64,000 bases of DNA, taken from Conchocele bisecta. Its lineage: Eukaryota > Mollusca > Bivalvia > Lucinida > Thyasiridae. The notes under the pieces are model-generated. The model saw only the letters and a program-made list of their open reading frames with translations. It had not been told where the DNA came from and made no database searches. Positions 42,487-50,248 of the stretch are shown one piece after another; position 1 is the first letter of the stretch; each line of letters opens with the position of its first letter. The stretch spans positions 31,043,102-31,107,101 of the forward strand of contig CM055280.1 in assembly GCA_029237695.1 (NCBI GenBank), given 5' to 3'. The translations under genes and the position numbers were made by a program.

Positions 42487-43961
42487 ATGGATACAAAAGC
42501 ATTTAGCTTTAACTCTAATGCAAAGTACGCGGTCAGTGGTAAATACAAGCAAAAAGACGTTGTTAACCACCTTGTACACCCAACCGTAACGGTTAGACCG
42601 GCCAGTGGCTTTGCCACCAATTTCCCTAACACGTTTGAGAAATATGTAGTTCCAAAGACTACTAGTCAAGATGTATTACTAAGATGTGAGTTTTCCCATA
42701 TGAACTTCTGGCAGAACCAGCTAAATTTCGCTGTATGGTGCGCAACGGCCGGATGCGGAGTTTCGCATCAAGACCATTTGACATCCGAGAATATCATGCT
42801 CCGAAGTGTCTACAACTTTCACGTGTATTACACAATTAGGAGGATTCTCAAAGAACTAGGTATTCCACTGCCTCAAGACGATGGCTGTGATCCCATTTCC
42901 AGCGCATACGACCGTAAGGCGTTCGAAAGATTGTGTAGCGAATTTGGGGTATCAAAAGACGCCGACTGGAGACAGAAAGTATACACCCCGACCAACAGTT
43001 TAGGGTTAGTTCACCTTAAAGGCTTAGTTAGTGGGGAGCGTCTGGATAAAGTTCCAGTATATTTCTCAGGGCTATGGATCGCTCGAGGGGCCACCCCACC
43101 ACCAGTTAGAAAAATGGCAACATGGACTAAATATAATTATAAGTTGAATAAGATGACGTTCGGTGCTGAAGTGCTTGGTGGACTTGCGTGTAATGATGGT
43201 GATTGCCATTGGCTGCCTACTAAAGTAGCCCATGTGGAATACCTAGACCTGGGTGATACTCCCACAGATGCGAAATGCTTGGACCACATTTATGTTAGAT
43301 GAAAGCACTGGATTTACGCAGGGTGGGGTTATTCGTCTCAACGAATCCATTCGCATATACGTATGGGCAATCCTCGCCTCACAGAAGCAAACGCGCAGCG
43401 CTATACTTGGTACGGGAACGGCCTTTGACGCGCAAAAACAGTTCTTGGCACTTGTCGAGGACGCCATCTCAGCTAACGGTGGACCTCCAGAAGGCGATCC
43501 AGAATTATCAAGACGTTTTGCAGACTGCCCGCACCCCGGTAGACTACGCATTTGGAATAGGTCTTTATATGGCGCCGAGCAATATGATACTACGAGACGA
43601 CCCGGTTGACGGTTACAATAACTCAGATCGTAGTCGCAACCACCAATCAAAAAATCGGCCGCAACGGGAACGTGAACACGGGTATCATCAAGCTCCACCC
43701 AAGATGATCGGGCGCGGAGTTGTAAATTCAAATAAATTTGAAAAAGATTTCATAAAACCCCCAAAACACAAAAACAAAATGGATACACCTCCCTCAACAC
43801 AATCGAACCCAGTAGCCCCAATTCGTAAATTGGATGCACCATCGAGTTCCATCAACAATGTTGAAACACCAATCGAGATTGGAAGCACAACACACGAGGA
43901 GGAGAAATTAGCGCTCGTCGTCGCCCTCGTGGCGATCGGATTATTTACGCTTTGGTTTTAG
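42487..43961 (+). pseudogene. Conserved Polinton virion-type protein, two frameshifts
   Basis: A ~490-codon gene read in three frames. Part 1 (42,487 to ~43,275) contains NFWQNQLNFAVWCATAGCGV and HVYYTIRRILKELG. Part 2 (~43,275-43,478) contains LDESTGFTQGGVIRLNESIR and AILGTGTAFDAQKQFLALVE. Part 3 (~43,480-43,961) contains AIQNYQDVLQTARTPVDYAF, a low-complexity polar stretch, and a C-terminal membrane anchor LALVVALVAIGLFTLWF. Frame changes are at the AAA of 43,273-43,275 and near 43,478-43,480. I recall the same block order in cnidarian and mollusc Polintons, and it is probably a structural protein, but I know no assigned function. Its 3' end overlaps the convergent coiled-coil gene by about 21 bp. 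Confidence 0.55.
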
Positions 43962-45394
43962 GAACTCTCTGGCGAAGAATAGTAGGAGACCGGCGATGGC
44001 CACGATTAAAGCCCAGGTATTCTCGGCGAGCCATCCGACCGTTTTTGATAATATAGATAACAAGAAGGAGAGGAGACCTCCTATCAAACCAGGCAGCGCG
44101 GCAGCCAACTTTCCTGCTAATTTAGCCCAGGAGACTGGCGAGGGCTTTTAGTTTGTTTTTTTTTTATCCACTCCTTGGCTCCGCCGGATGGCGCGGGTGC
44201 TGGTGCGGGTGCTGGTGCTGGTGCGGGTGCTGGTGCTGCACCAGCATTGACAGCTACAAATAGAGACGATATAGATAGAATTAGGGTCGATATAATCATG
44301 CTGAAAGCTGCGATGATGGTTAATATCGTGACGCCCTTCTCTATGAACAGAGTGCGAAGACGCTCACCGAGTGTCGTGTCCTCGTGCAGAACCCTCGAGA
44401 TTGTTTCGCGGCTCCGACTTAATTGGCCGGAAAGCGTCTCACGGTCAGTCGAAGCAGCCTCCAAGCGAGCTTCTCTTTCGTCCCGCAACGACCGCAGGAG
44501 TTTGTTGATCCGCTCGGTAGATTCTCTATCGTCACGGATTTCCCCAAGTTTTCTTTCTTCTAGCGCGATATGTTTGTCCAGCGCCGTGAGTTTGGAGAGG
44601 TTATTGACCAGTTCGCCCCGAGTTGTTTGCAGAGCCTTATCGAGTCCCCGGAGTTCGCGAAGAGGTAATGGTGGGTCATATTTCGTGCCGTTCATTTCGT
44701 TGACCGTGGTTTCCACTGTGTTGATAGCGTCGGTGGCTATACGAGGGACATCGCTGAGCTCGCTCGTTTCTATAGCGGCGGCCGTCTTCGCCAGCGTTTC
44801 GTCGGTAGACTGTAGGGTTTTTACCATTTGTTGAGGCAGCTGCGACCGATCATCGATCACTCCGAGAGCTCGAGCGAGGGATACTCCATATCGGTTCACG
44901 GAAGAGGGGCTGAGGAACCGGGTCGGGTCGTTCTTGTACGTCAGCAACTTCCAGCTATTACCCCATTTAACCCACAAGTCTCCTCTTTTAGTGCTGCGGA
45001 ACTCAAACGTGGCATTGATGCCGTGTTTAGACACCTCACTCTCCCACCGTTTCACCCGAGACTCCGTTTCCGTGAGAGGCGCCAGCTCATTCTTGGAGAT
45101 CCCCGCAGGAATCTCGGCACCGCCCGCCCATGCCGGAGTTGCGGGTGGGGCCCTCCCTCCCATAGGGGCACCAGCAGATGAAGTTTCCGGTGCGTCTGGA
45201 CCAAACAAAGATGCGCCTGGACCAAGCGAAGGCGTATTTCGTCGTTCGCCTGGAACAAACAAAGGTGTATTTTTGGGTGCTGGTGTCTCTATGAAGGTCG
45301 TTTCGTCATAGTTATCGATGTCATCATCGATGTCATCATCATCGCGGAAATCGTCTCTGCCGATTTCATCCATGTCAATATCGTAATCAGCCAT
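43941..45394 (-). pseudogene. Coiled-coil plus double-membrane-segment protein, 3' frameshifts
   Basis: Starts MADYDIDMDEIGRDDF at 45,394 with an acidic leader and a Pro/Gly-rich region (~residues 30-100). A long helical section follows (LTALDKHIALEERKLGEIRD, then arginine/glutamate heptads, ~220-330). Next come a hydrophobic segment TILTIIAAFSMIISTLILSI (~350-370) and an (Ala-Pro)n hinge encoded by GGTGCGGGTGCTGGTGCTGG on the plus strand. After the hinge the frame changes at the T10 run 44,156-44,165 and again near the CCC at 44,126-44,128. Hydrophobic coding with a second membrane segment then continues to a stop at 43,941-43,943. Likely a membrane or virion-associated protein; the role is unknown. 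An AATTAATTTTAAGATATT box sits just upstream of the ATG. Confidence 0.55.
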
Positions 45395-45463
45395 ATTAAT
45401 ATCTTAAAATTAATTATGTATTAAAGACAAAACCATACGGGTTTAATATAGATTCACTAAATT
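45395..45463. promoter_or_regulatory. Divergent promoter gap between coiled-coil and capsid genes
   Basis: 69 bp separate two outward-facing starts. It contains CTTAAAATTAATTA (the recurrent Polinton spacer motif, here reading toward the minus-strand gene) and TTTAATATAGATTCAC 15-35 bp before the capsid ATG, a plausible TATA-like element. Inferred only. Confidence 0.45.
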
Positions 45464-46759
45464 ATGTCTTCGAGTCAATACGGTCGCAAACTCAATCCAT
45501 ACCGCAGACTGCGTGAGCCCCTCGGGGCAAAAGGCGTGAGACAGAGTGTCGTTATTACGAACAACCCATCGACGATCGACCAGAACCAGCAGCTCTTGGT
45601 CCGCTTCCCCAACCTCGGAGCTAACGACGTCATTGTGCCGGGTACTGTTCGCCTCGCTTTCACTATTTCGCTGACGTCGACGGACGAGGACCGAACCGTC
45701 GTTCAGAACCTTGGTCGCGCCATCGTCAAGAAGACCATGATAAAGATTTCTGGTAATGAGGTGATGTCGATCGATGACAGCGACGTCTACCATTGTTATC
45801 AAGACCAATGGATGACGGCGCAAGAGCGCGAAAACGCTGTCTATCAGGGTATTGACACCAGCAAAAATAAGAACGTAACCAAACTTAGAATCGGGGCTGC
45901 TAACAAGGCAGATAACAACGCGAGCGACAACGCGGTCGCGGGCGCTTACGGCAACCGCTTCTACATCCCGCTCGACTTTGAGTTGCTGGAGAGTCACATG
46001 CCCTACTATCAGAGCGCTTTGGCTGACCGCCTCGAATACGAACTAACGTTCAACGACTACGGCCGAGTTCTCATAGCCAGCGACATGTTATCGACGTATA
46101 CGATCGATAATGTTTCGCTGGAGTACGACATGGTCACGATGCCTGAACTCGCGCGATTGATCAGAACCCAGTACGCCGGGCGCGTTGCCATACATTACGA
46201 CCGAGTTCTTCGCCATCGCAAGATGACGAAAGACAAAAGCGACACATTGTGGAATATTAATGTCACCGTACCCGCCCACTCGATGAAAGGTATACTGATG
46301 TTGTTCGAGAATGCTCGGTTCGCGTTCGGTGCTAGAAAAACCGACAAATTCTATAACCCCAAAATCACGAAGGTAGAGGTGACGATCGAGGGAGTACCCA
46401 ATCAACTCTACAGCGCGGGTCTTCGCGCGCACCAGCAGTGGGACGAAGTAAGAAAGCAGTTTGCTGCCGGCTCTAAGCGCTCTCCGGAGGTTGCAGCAGT
46501 TGCCAAAGACCTCTATCTCTCGGCCGTCTCCCTCGCGGAGTTCCTGAATACCAAATACGCGTTATGGCTAGACATGCGAGCCAGCGACGACGACCAAATA
46601 CACGGCAGCGGACGCCAAGTTGAGAACGCTAGCGAGGGTGTGACGATCCAGATAACCAAAGAGGCGGACGGAGCCGGGCCATTGAACGTGTACTTATATA
46701 TAATTACAGACGCACAACTCAACATCGAAGATGGCCGATACGTCTCAGCACTCTACTGA
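45464..46759 (+). CDS. Polinton major capsid protein (431 aa)
   Basis: An intact frame beginning MSSSQYGRKLNPYRRLRE. Distinctive blocks: QQLLVRFPNLGANDVIVPGT, GRAIVKKTMIKISGNEVMSI, AYGNRFYIPLDFELLESHMP, ADRLEYELTFNDYGRVLIAS and the C-terminal LYIITDAQLNIEDGRYVSAL. I recognise these as the conserved hexon-like, double jelly-roll major capsid protein of invertebrate Polintons. The length is slightly short compared with other double jelly-roll capsids. It has no stop, frameshift or splice signal, unlike most neighbours, which argues for recent activity. Its last 29 bases overlap the packaging ATPase gene, so capsid and ATPase are a unit. Expected to form trimeric capsomers in an icosahedral shell (family knowledge). 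Confidence 0.85.
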   Translation: MSSSQYGRKLNPYRRLREPLGAKGVRQSVVITNNPSTIDQNQQLLVRFPNLGANDVIVPGTVRLAFTISLTSTDEDRTVVQNLGRAIVKKTMIKISGNEVMSIDDSDVYHCYQDQWMTAQERENAVYQGIDTSKNKNVTKLRIGAANKADNNASDNAVAGAYGNRFYIPLDFELLESHMPYYQSALADRLEYELTFNDYGRVLIASDMLSTYTIDNVSLEYDMVTMPELARLIRTQYAGRVAIHYDRVLRHRKMTKDKSDTLWNINVTVPAHSMKGILMLFENARFAFGARKTDKFYNPKITKVEVTIEGVPNQLYSAGLRAHQQWDEVRKQFAAGSKRSPEVAAVAKDLYLSAVSLAEFLNTKYALWLDMRASDDDQIHGSGRQVENASEGVTIQITKEADGAGPLNVYLYIITDAQLNIEDGRYVSALY

Positions 46760-47424
46760 TTTAATAAAAAAATCACCTAACGATTTATTAATTAATTTTA
46801 AGAAAATTAGCAATCAATACCAATTCACGATTGGAGATGCCCACTCTGCCATAATATGTGGGCAGACAGGATGTGGAAAAACGGTTTTCATCCTAGACTT
46901 GCTCGAGGACTCCTACCGCGATGCCTTTCGTCACATTGTGATCCTGTGTCCCACTGTGCGGCACAACGATACTTATCAGCGGCGCCCGTGGATATGGACC
47001 GACCCTGAGGTATACGTTATTGACCCTGGTGATAGGCTTCACGATTGGTTGCGTGGTTTATACCAACAATTCCAGGGTGAGCCCACCCTATACGTGATTG
47101 ACGATTGCTCGGCCAAGGCGGCGATGACCAAAAAGAAGGACATGCTCTCCGAGCTCGCATTTTCTGGCCGCCATGCTAGGCAAAGCGTATGGATATCCAC
47201 TCAAAAGTACAACGCCGTCCTCAAGGATCTGCGCGAGCAAACGAAATGGGTCGCCCTCTTTCACTGCAAGGACCGAGACTCATTCGATGACTGTCTTCGA
47301 GAGAATGACGTTATCCCAACGCGCGAGGAGCGCCTGGAGGTTCGACAGATGCTTTCGGAAACTAAGCACTGCCAAGCTTTTGCTAAAGACTGATCAACCA
47401 ACTACTTACGAAGTTATCAATTAA
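46731..47424 (+). pseudogene. A32/FtsK-like genome-packaging ATPase, late frameshift
   Basis: ATG at 46,731 inside the capsid gene's end. Walker A is GQTGCGKT (residues 44-51); Walker B is TLYVIDD (~119-125); ELAFSGRHARQSVWISTQKY (~143-162) is the sensor-like block. The size (~225-230 aa) fits the DNA-packaging ATPases of Polintons and related double jelly-roll viruses, which thread DNA into the capsid. Near 47,367-47,371 the frame changes. The open frame from the start ends at 47,393, whereas the expected C-terminal coding continues in another frame to a stop at 47,422-47,424. Only ~17 residues are affected, so the product may still fold. A TTAATTAATTTTAAG box is embedded at about 46,785-46,802. 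Confidence 0.8.
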
Positions 47425-47701
47425 TTTTATAATTAATTAATTAGCAATTACTGAACAAATGCTGAACAATGCTGAACAATGCTTAGCAATTGCTGAACAA
47501 TGCTGAACAATGCTGAACAAATGCTTAACAAATGTTGAACAAATGCTGAACAATGGTTAACAATGTTAACAATTTGGTGCTCCGCTGCGAGCTTTGTTGC
47601 GAGCATAATGGTGATCATAAGTATCGGGTGGTGTGCTTGGCAATATGTTAAAGTGATGAGACTTGTTAGAATAGTTAAATTAATTTTATTTTTAAGAAAA
47701 A
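47425..47701. repeat. ~10-bp AACAATGCTG tandem array and spacer
   Basis: From about 47,452 to 47,575 the spacer is built of TGCTGAACAA units with variants (TGCTTAGCAA, TGTTGAACAA). The frame is not open through both sides, so it is not coding. The spacer closes with AAATTAATTTTATTTTTAAG immediately before the next ATG. Confidence 0.75.
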
Positions 47702-48250
47702 ATGAACTGTGACGAACTTCTCGATCAGCTAATAGAAGAAACCTCAACTCCGACTGCCAACATAGATAATGATCCGACAAAGCAATCGGAATCAACTCCA
47801 ACGGCGGTTGGTATTGGGTTGAGTGCAACGACTCCGAATGAAAATGAAAATGCGGCGCGACGAGAGCGGCTAGCTGCGCTGGTTGCTGGGGGACAATCGG
47901 AGCATTATCTTCGGGTTAGGCGTCTCTCAGTTTTTCAGGTGGATAAGATGTCAGATGCGGAGATCGATAAAATGTATGCGCGATACGAATCCAAATTGGG
48001 AGCGGAGATGACAAAAACTCTCGGATCGGCGGCTATTCATTTGTACGCAACCGCCGTTAGTATACTTCTCCCTATACCAAACACCGCGGGATTGATTGAC
48101 GATCTAGAGACTGACCCTTTTATAGGTCACACTCTTAGAACAGCCTGCTGCTCAATTTATCACAAGTTTGGAATGTACTTAGCTCCGCTGACAACCGCGT
48201 TGACCACGGTAAACACTGTCAATTTGGACATATATGCCCACGAACTATAA
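47702..48250 (+). CDS. Conserved Polinton helical protein (182 aa)
   Basis: MNCDELLDQLIEETSTP leader, a polar low-complexity stretch (to ~55), then a helical C-terminal half with MSDAEIDKMYARYESKLGAE and MTKTLGSAAIHLYATAVSIL (a moderately hydrophobic helix). TACCSIYHKFGMYLAPLTTA lies near the end. The frame is intact. I recall this same C-terminal half (EIDKxYxRYE...LGxAMTKTLGSAA) in other invertebrate Polintons; the function is unreported to my knowledge. It is first of four closely packed small genes ending at 49,413, with 15 bp to the next ATG. The TTTTTAAGAAAAA box directly before the ATG may be part of its promoter. Confidence 0.6.
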   Translation: MNCDELLDQLIEETSTPTANIDNDPTKQSESTPTAVGIGLSATTPNENENAARRERLAALVAGGQSEHYLRVRRLSVFQVDKMSDAEIDKMYARYESKLGAEMTKTLGSAAIHLYATAVSILLPIPNTAGLIDDLETDPFIGHTLRTACCSIYHKFGMYLAPLTTALTTVNTVNLDIYAHEL

Positions 48251-48265
48251 GCCCTAATATTATAA

Positions 48266-48742
48266 ATGATGACACAAGACACACCCGCGAGAGTGACGGA
48301 ACCACACTCAACCCAATCGAAATTGGAGTTGAACCAGAGCACGTTGGATGAACCCTCAACAGCACGACATAAAAACCCGAAAAGACAGGCAGCTGGGCGG
48401 GCGGCGGCTGTCACCCGAAAAGTTAAACAAGATAAAATACTCGCCGAGCTTCAAGATGTTAAACTCAAATTGAGATTAGAGTTGCAATCGGAGACGACGA
48501 AACACCCGGTGGCAGCTGTTTCTCCCCCAATCGCTATTGGATCGAAACCGATTGCTCCAACTCCCAATACTGATTGGATCCCGTGGGTTGTTGTTGGTGG
48601 TCTGTCGGTTGTGGGCACCCTGTATGTGCTTTACCGTTTCAACAACAGGTCATCAACGAGGTTGAAATTGAAAAAACAACCCCCGACACTGTTGGATGCG
48701 CCCCATTTAAACATTGATCGCGACCCCTTTTATATGCAATAA
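48266..48742 (+). CDS. Basic single-pass membrane protein (158 aa)
   Basis: Starts MMTQDTPARVTEP (a second Met follows at 48,269). A basic region RHKNPKRQAAGRAAAVTRKV (~33-53) and a charged helix precede one membrane segment IPWVVVGGLSVVGTLYVLYR (~109-128). A short basic tail ends PHLNIDRDPFYMQ. The architecture resembles small virion or membrane-anchoring proteins, but no family is recognised. It starts 15 bp after the previous stop and ends 5 bp before the next ATG. Confidence 0.55.
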   Translation: MMTQDTPARVTEPHSTQSKLELNQSTLDEPSTARHKNPKRQAAGRAAAVTRKVKQDKILAELQDVKLKLRLELQSETTKHPVAAVSPPIAIGSKPIAPTPNTDWIPWVVVGGLSVVGTLYVLYRFNNRSSTRLKLKKQPPTLLDAPHLNIDRDPFYMQ

Positions 48743-48747
48743 TTATA

Positions 48748-48981
48748 ATGGCTGAACAAGATGGTAAAATGTTAGTGAATGCACTTTATCACGCCGTGGT
48801 GATATCGGGTTTCAGTATCGGGTATGCTCGACTATCAAAGATGGCCCTAGGAGGATCCGCTCCCAAATTGGACTTTACTGCGAGAGACGTAGGGCTCGCG
48901 ACCTTAGATGTAGCGGCCGCAGTTTGGACCCGAGATTATCTAGTTAAAGCTGGAATTCTACCAGTTAATATATGGAAATAA
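48748..48981 (+). CDS. Small conserved hydrophobic protein (77 aa)
   Basis: MAEQDGKMLVNALYHAVVIS begins with a polar head, then an amphipathic to hydrophobic helix (residues ~8-35). A second weakly hydrophobic helix VGLATLDVAAAVWTRDYLVK (~49-68) follows. Similar small two-helix proteins accompany other Polintons in my recollection. Intact. Its TAA is followed directly by the ATG of the next gene, with no spacer. Confidence 0.55.
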   Translation: MAEQDGKMLVNALYHAVVISGFSIGYARLSKMALGGSAPKLDFTARDVGLATLDVAAAVWTRDYLVKAGILPVNIWK

Positions 48982-49413
48982 ATGGCTTCAATCGCAGTAA
49001 TAGTAGGTGGTGCGCTCGTAAACGCATTGGCGTTCAGCGGTAGCAACTTTATATTCTCTAAAATGAGAAGCTCGAACGTGGATGAGGAGCGTAAGCGTCA
49101 CGATTTAGCTGTAGAACAACTCAATAGCGCAAAGGAAGCGTGGTCGAAAAAACGAACCGCCCATCTGGACTGGGTCAATGAAGAGCTTCGCCGCGAAAAT
49201 CAAGCCGCACAAACTTTTCAGAACGTTGAAGAAGCCAACCGCGAGTACGCGCTGGCATATCCGCACAAAAGTCTCGCTCCGCTGGATCGCGAGCCCCAAC
49301 TTTCAGATTTCTATGTACCGTCAGATCCACAAAAAGACCGCGAGATCGCGTTCATCGTCGTGGGAATGGGTGTGGTGGGGCTCGTCGGCTACTATATTCA
49401 ATCGAGATTTTAA
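48982..49413 (+). CDS. Conserved Polinton bitopic protein (143 aa)
   Basis: N-terminal hydrophobic segment SIAVIVGGALVNALAFSGSN (~3-22), a charged helical middle (DEERKRHDLAVEQLNSAKEA, then KRTAHLDWVNEELRRENQAA) and a conserved PQLSDFYVPSDPQKDREIAF block. A second hydrophobic segment IVVGMGVVGLVGYYI lies at the C terminus. Two membrane passes with an internal coiled-coil-like loop. The frame is intact, and I recall this block order from coral Polintons. Function unknown; probably virion or assembly related given its neighbours. Confidence 0.6.
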   Translation: MASIAVIVGGALVNALAFSGSNFIFSKMRSSNVDEERKRHDLAVEQLNSAKEAWSKKRTAHLDWVNEELRRENQAAQTFQNVEEANREYALAYPHKSLAPLDREPQLSDFYVPSDPQKDREIAFIVVGMGVVGLVGYYIQSRF

Positions 49414-49461
49414 ATTAATTATTTTAAATAACTTTTTTTATAAATATATATATATAGAACG
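49414..49461. promoter_or_regulatory. AT-rich spacer with TATA run
   Basis: AAATTAATTATTTTAAATAA followed by ATATATATATATAGAACG up to the next ATG. This looks like a core promoter for the gene-integrase pair, by inference. Confidence 0.45.
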
Positions 49462-49796
49462 ATGTCAGTTGACGAACTTTATGTTGCTATGATTGATGTA
49501 GGCTACACTGCCCTTAAACACCGCATAGCTGGTGCAAAGGGTATGATTCGTCTGGCCCGAGATTCTCTCGAGACGTGGCGGGAGGACGAAAAAGCGGCCA
49601 CCCTTTTCGCAAAGCGGATGTTAGATTCCTCCACCAATCCTGGGGGATTAAATTTTCCCAATTTCCTTCAGAACTTAACCCCCAATCGCGATTGTACTTC
49701 CAACAAAGGTTTATTATTATCGACGCAGTTACCGGACGATCTGGCGAGGGCATGTTGGAGATTGTCCGATATATTAGAATACATCGCATACTATGA
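49462..49796 (+). pseudogene. Small conserved protein preceding integrase, frameshifted
   Basis: Begins MSVDELYVAMIDVGYTALKH and continues in frame with AKGMIRLARDSLETWRED to about 49,667. There the frame changes at a CCTT context. The downstream frame contains NPQSRLYFQQRFIIIDAVTG and EGMLEIVRYIRIH and ends at TGA 49,794-49,796. I recall the same two halves as one ~110-residue protein in other Polintons, so one indel separates them. The stop overlaps the integrase start as ATGA. Function unknown. Confidence 0.55.
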
Positions 49797-50248
49797 ACAT
49801 GCGCAAACTTAATAACAAACTATCGGTTCGCCTAACGCGCAAGCTAGCGAACATGTACTGTAGCCCCCGCGGCTACTCGAAGGGACTCGCTGCCATCAAG
49901 AACCTCGCGGCGGCGACCAAGGTTTCAGAAAACGCTGTCAAGGAATGGCTCAAGAAGCAGGCCATCTGGCAGATCTATTTACCCGCGCCTCACAATATTC
50001 CGCGCCCGAAATTCGACGTGCCGGTACCGAACCAAGTTCACCAAGCGGATCTCCTGTTTCTCCCTCACGATCGCGTCGGTCGTAAGACGTACAAGTACGC
50101 GCTGACAATCGTTGACGTAGCGAGTCGTTATAAGGGGGCTGAGCCGTTGGCCACTAAAGAGTCTAAGGAGGTGGCCGAGGCTCTCTCCCGAATATATAAG
50201 AGGAGTCCTCTCAAATGGCCGAATCTTCTCCAGGTCGATCCCGGCCGC
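49793..50248 (+). pseudogene. Polinton retrovirus-type integrase, truncated
   Basis: Starts MNMRKLNNKLSVRLTRKLAN. An HTH-like region is followed by the rve (DDE) catalytic core: VHQADLLFLPHD with the first Asp (D86), LTIVDVASRYKGAEPLATKE, and the second Asp in LLQVDPG (D149). Coding identity stops right after this, at about 50,246-50,248. The remainder, including the catalytic Glu and the C-terminal chromodomain-like region normal for this family, is absent. The frame stays open to 50,671 only because it reads antisense over the polymerase gene. The enzyme normally joins element ends to target DNA, giving short TSDs such as the ACAAT seen here. This copy cannot be catalytic. Confidence 0.8.

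Noticed and set aside
43299..43480. Independent gene starting MKALDLRRVG
   Set aside because: Its first 60 codons are out of frame with the conserved protein; only the part after ~43,480 is real and belongs to the 42,487-43,961 gene.
44175..45311. Plus-strand frames of 117-219 codons opposite the coiled-coil gene
   Set aside because: Antisense shadows of the minus-strand gene; their alanine/serine-rich composition mirrors it.
45443..45997. 184-codon minus-strand frame inside the capsid gene
   Set aside because: Opposite strand of the conserved capsid coding sequence; no domain.
47448..47828. 126-codon minus-strand frame
   Set aside because: It reads the AACAATGCTG tandem array and the antisense of the next gene's start.
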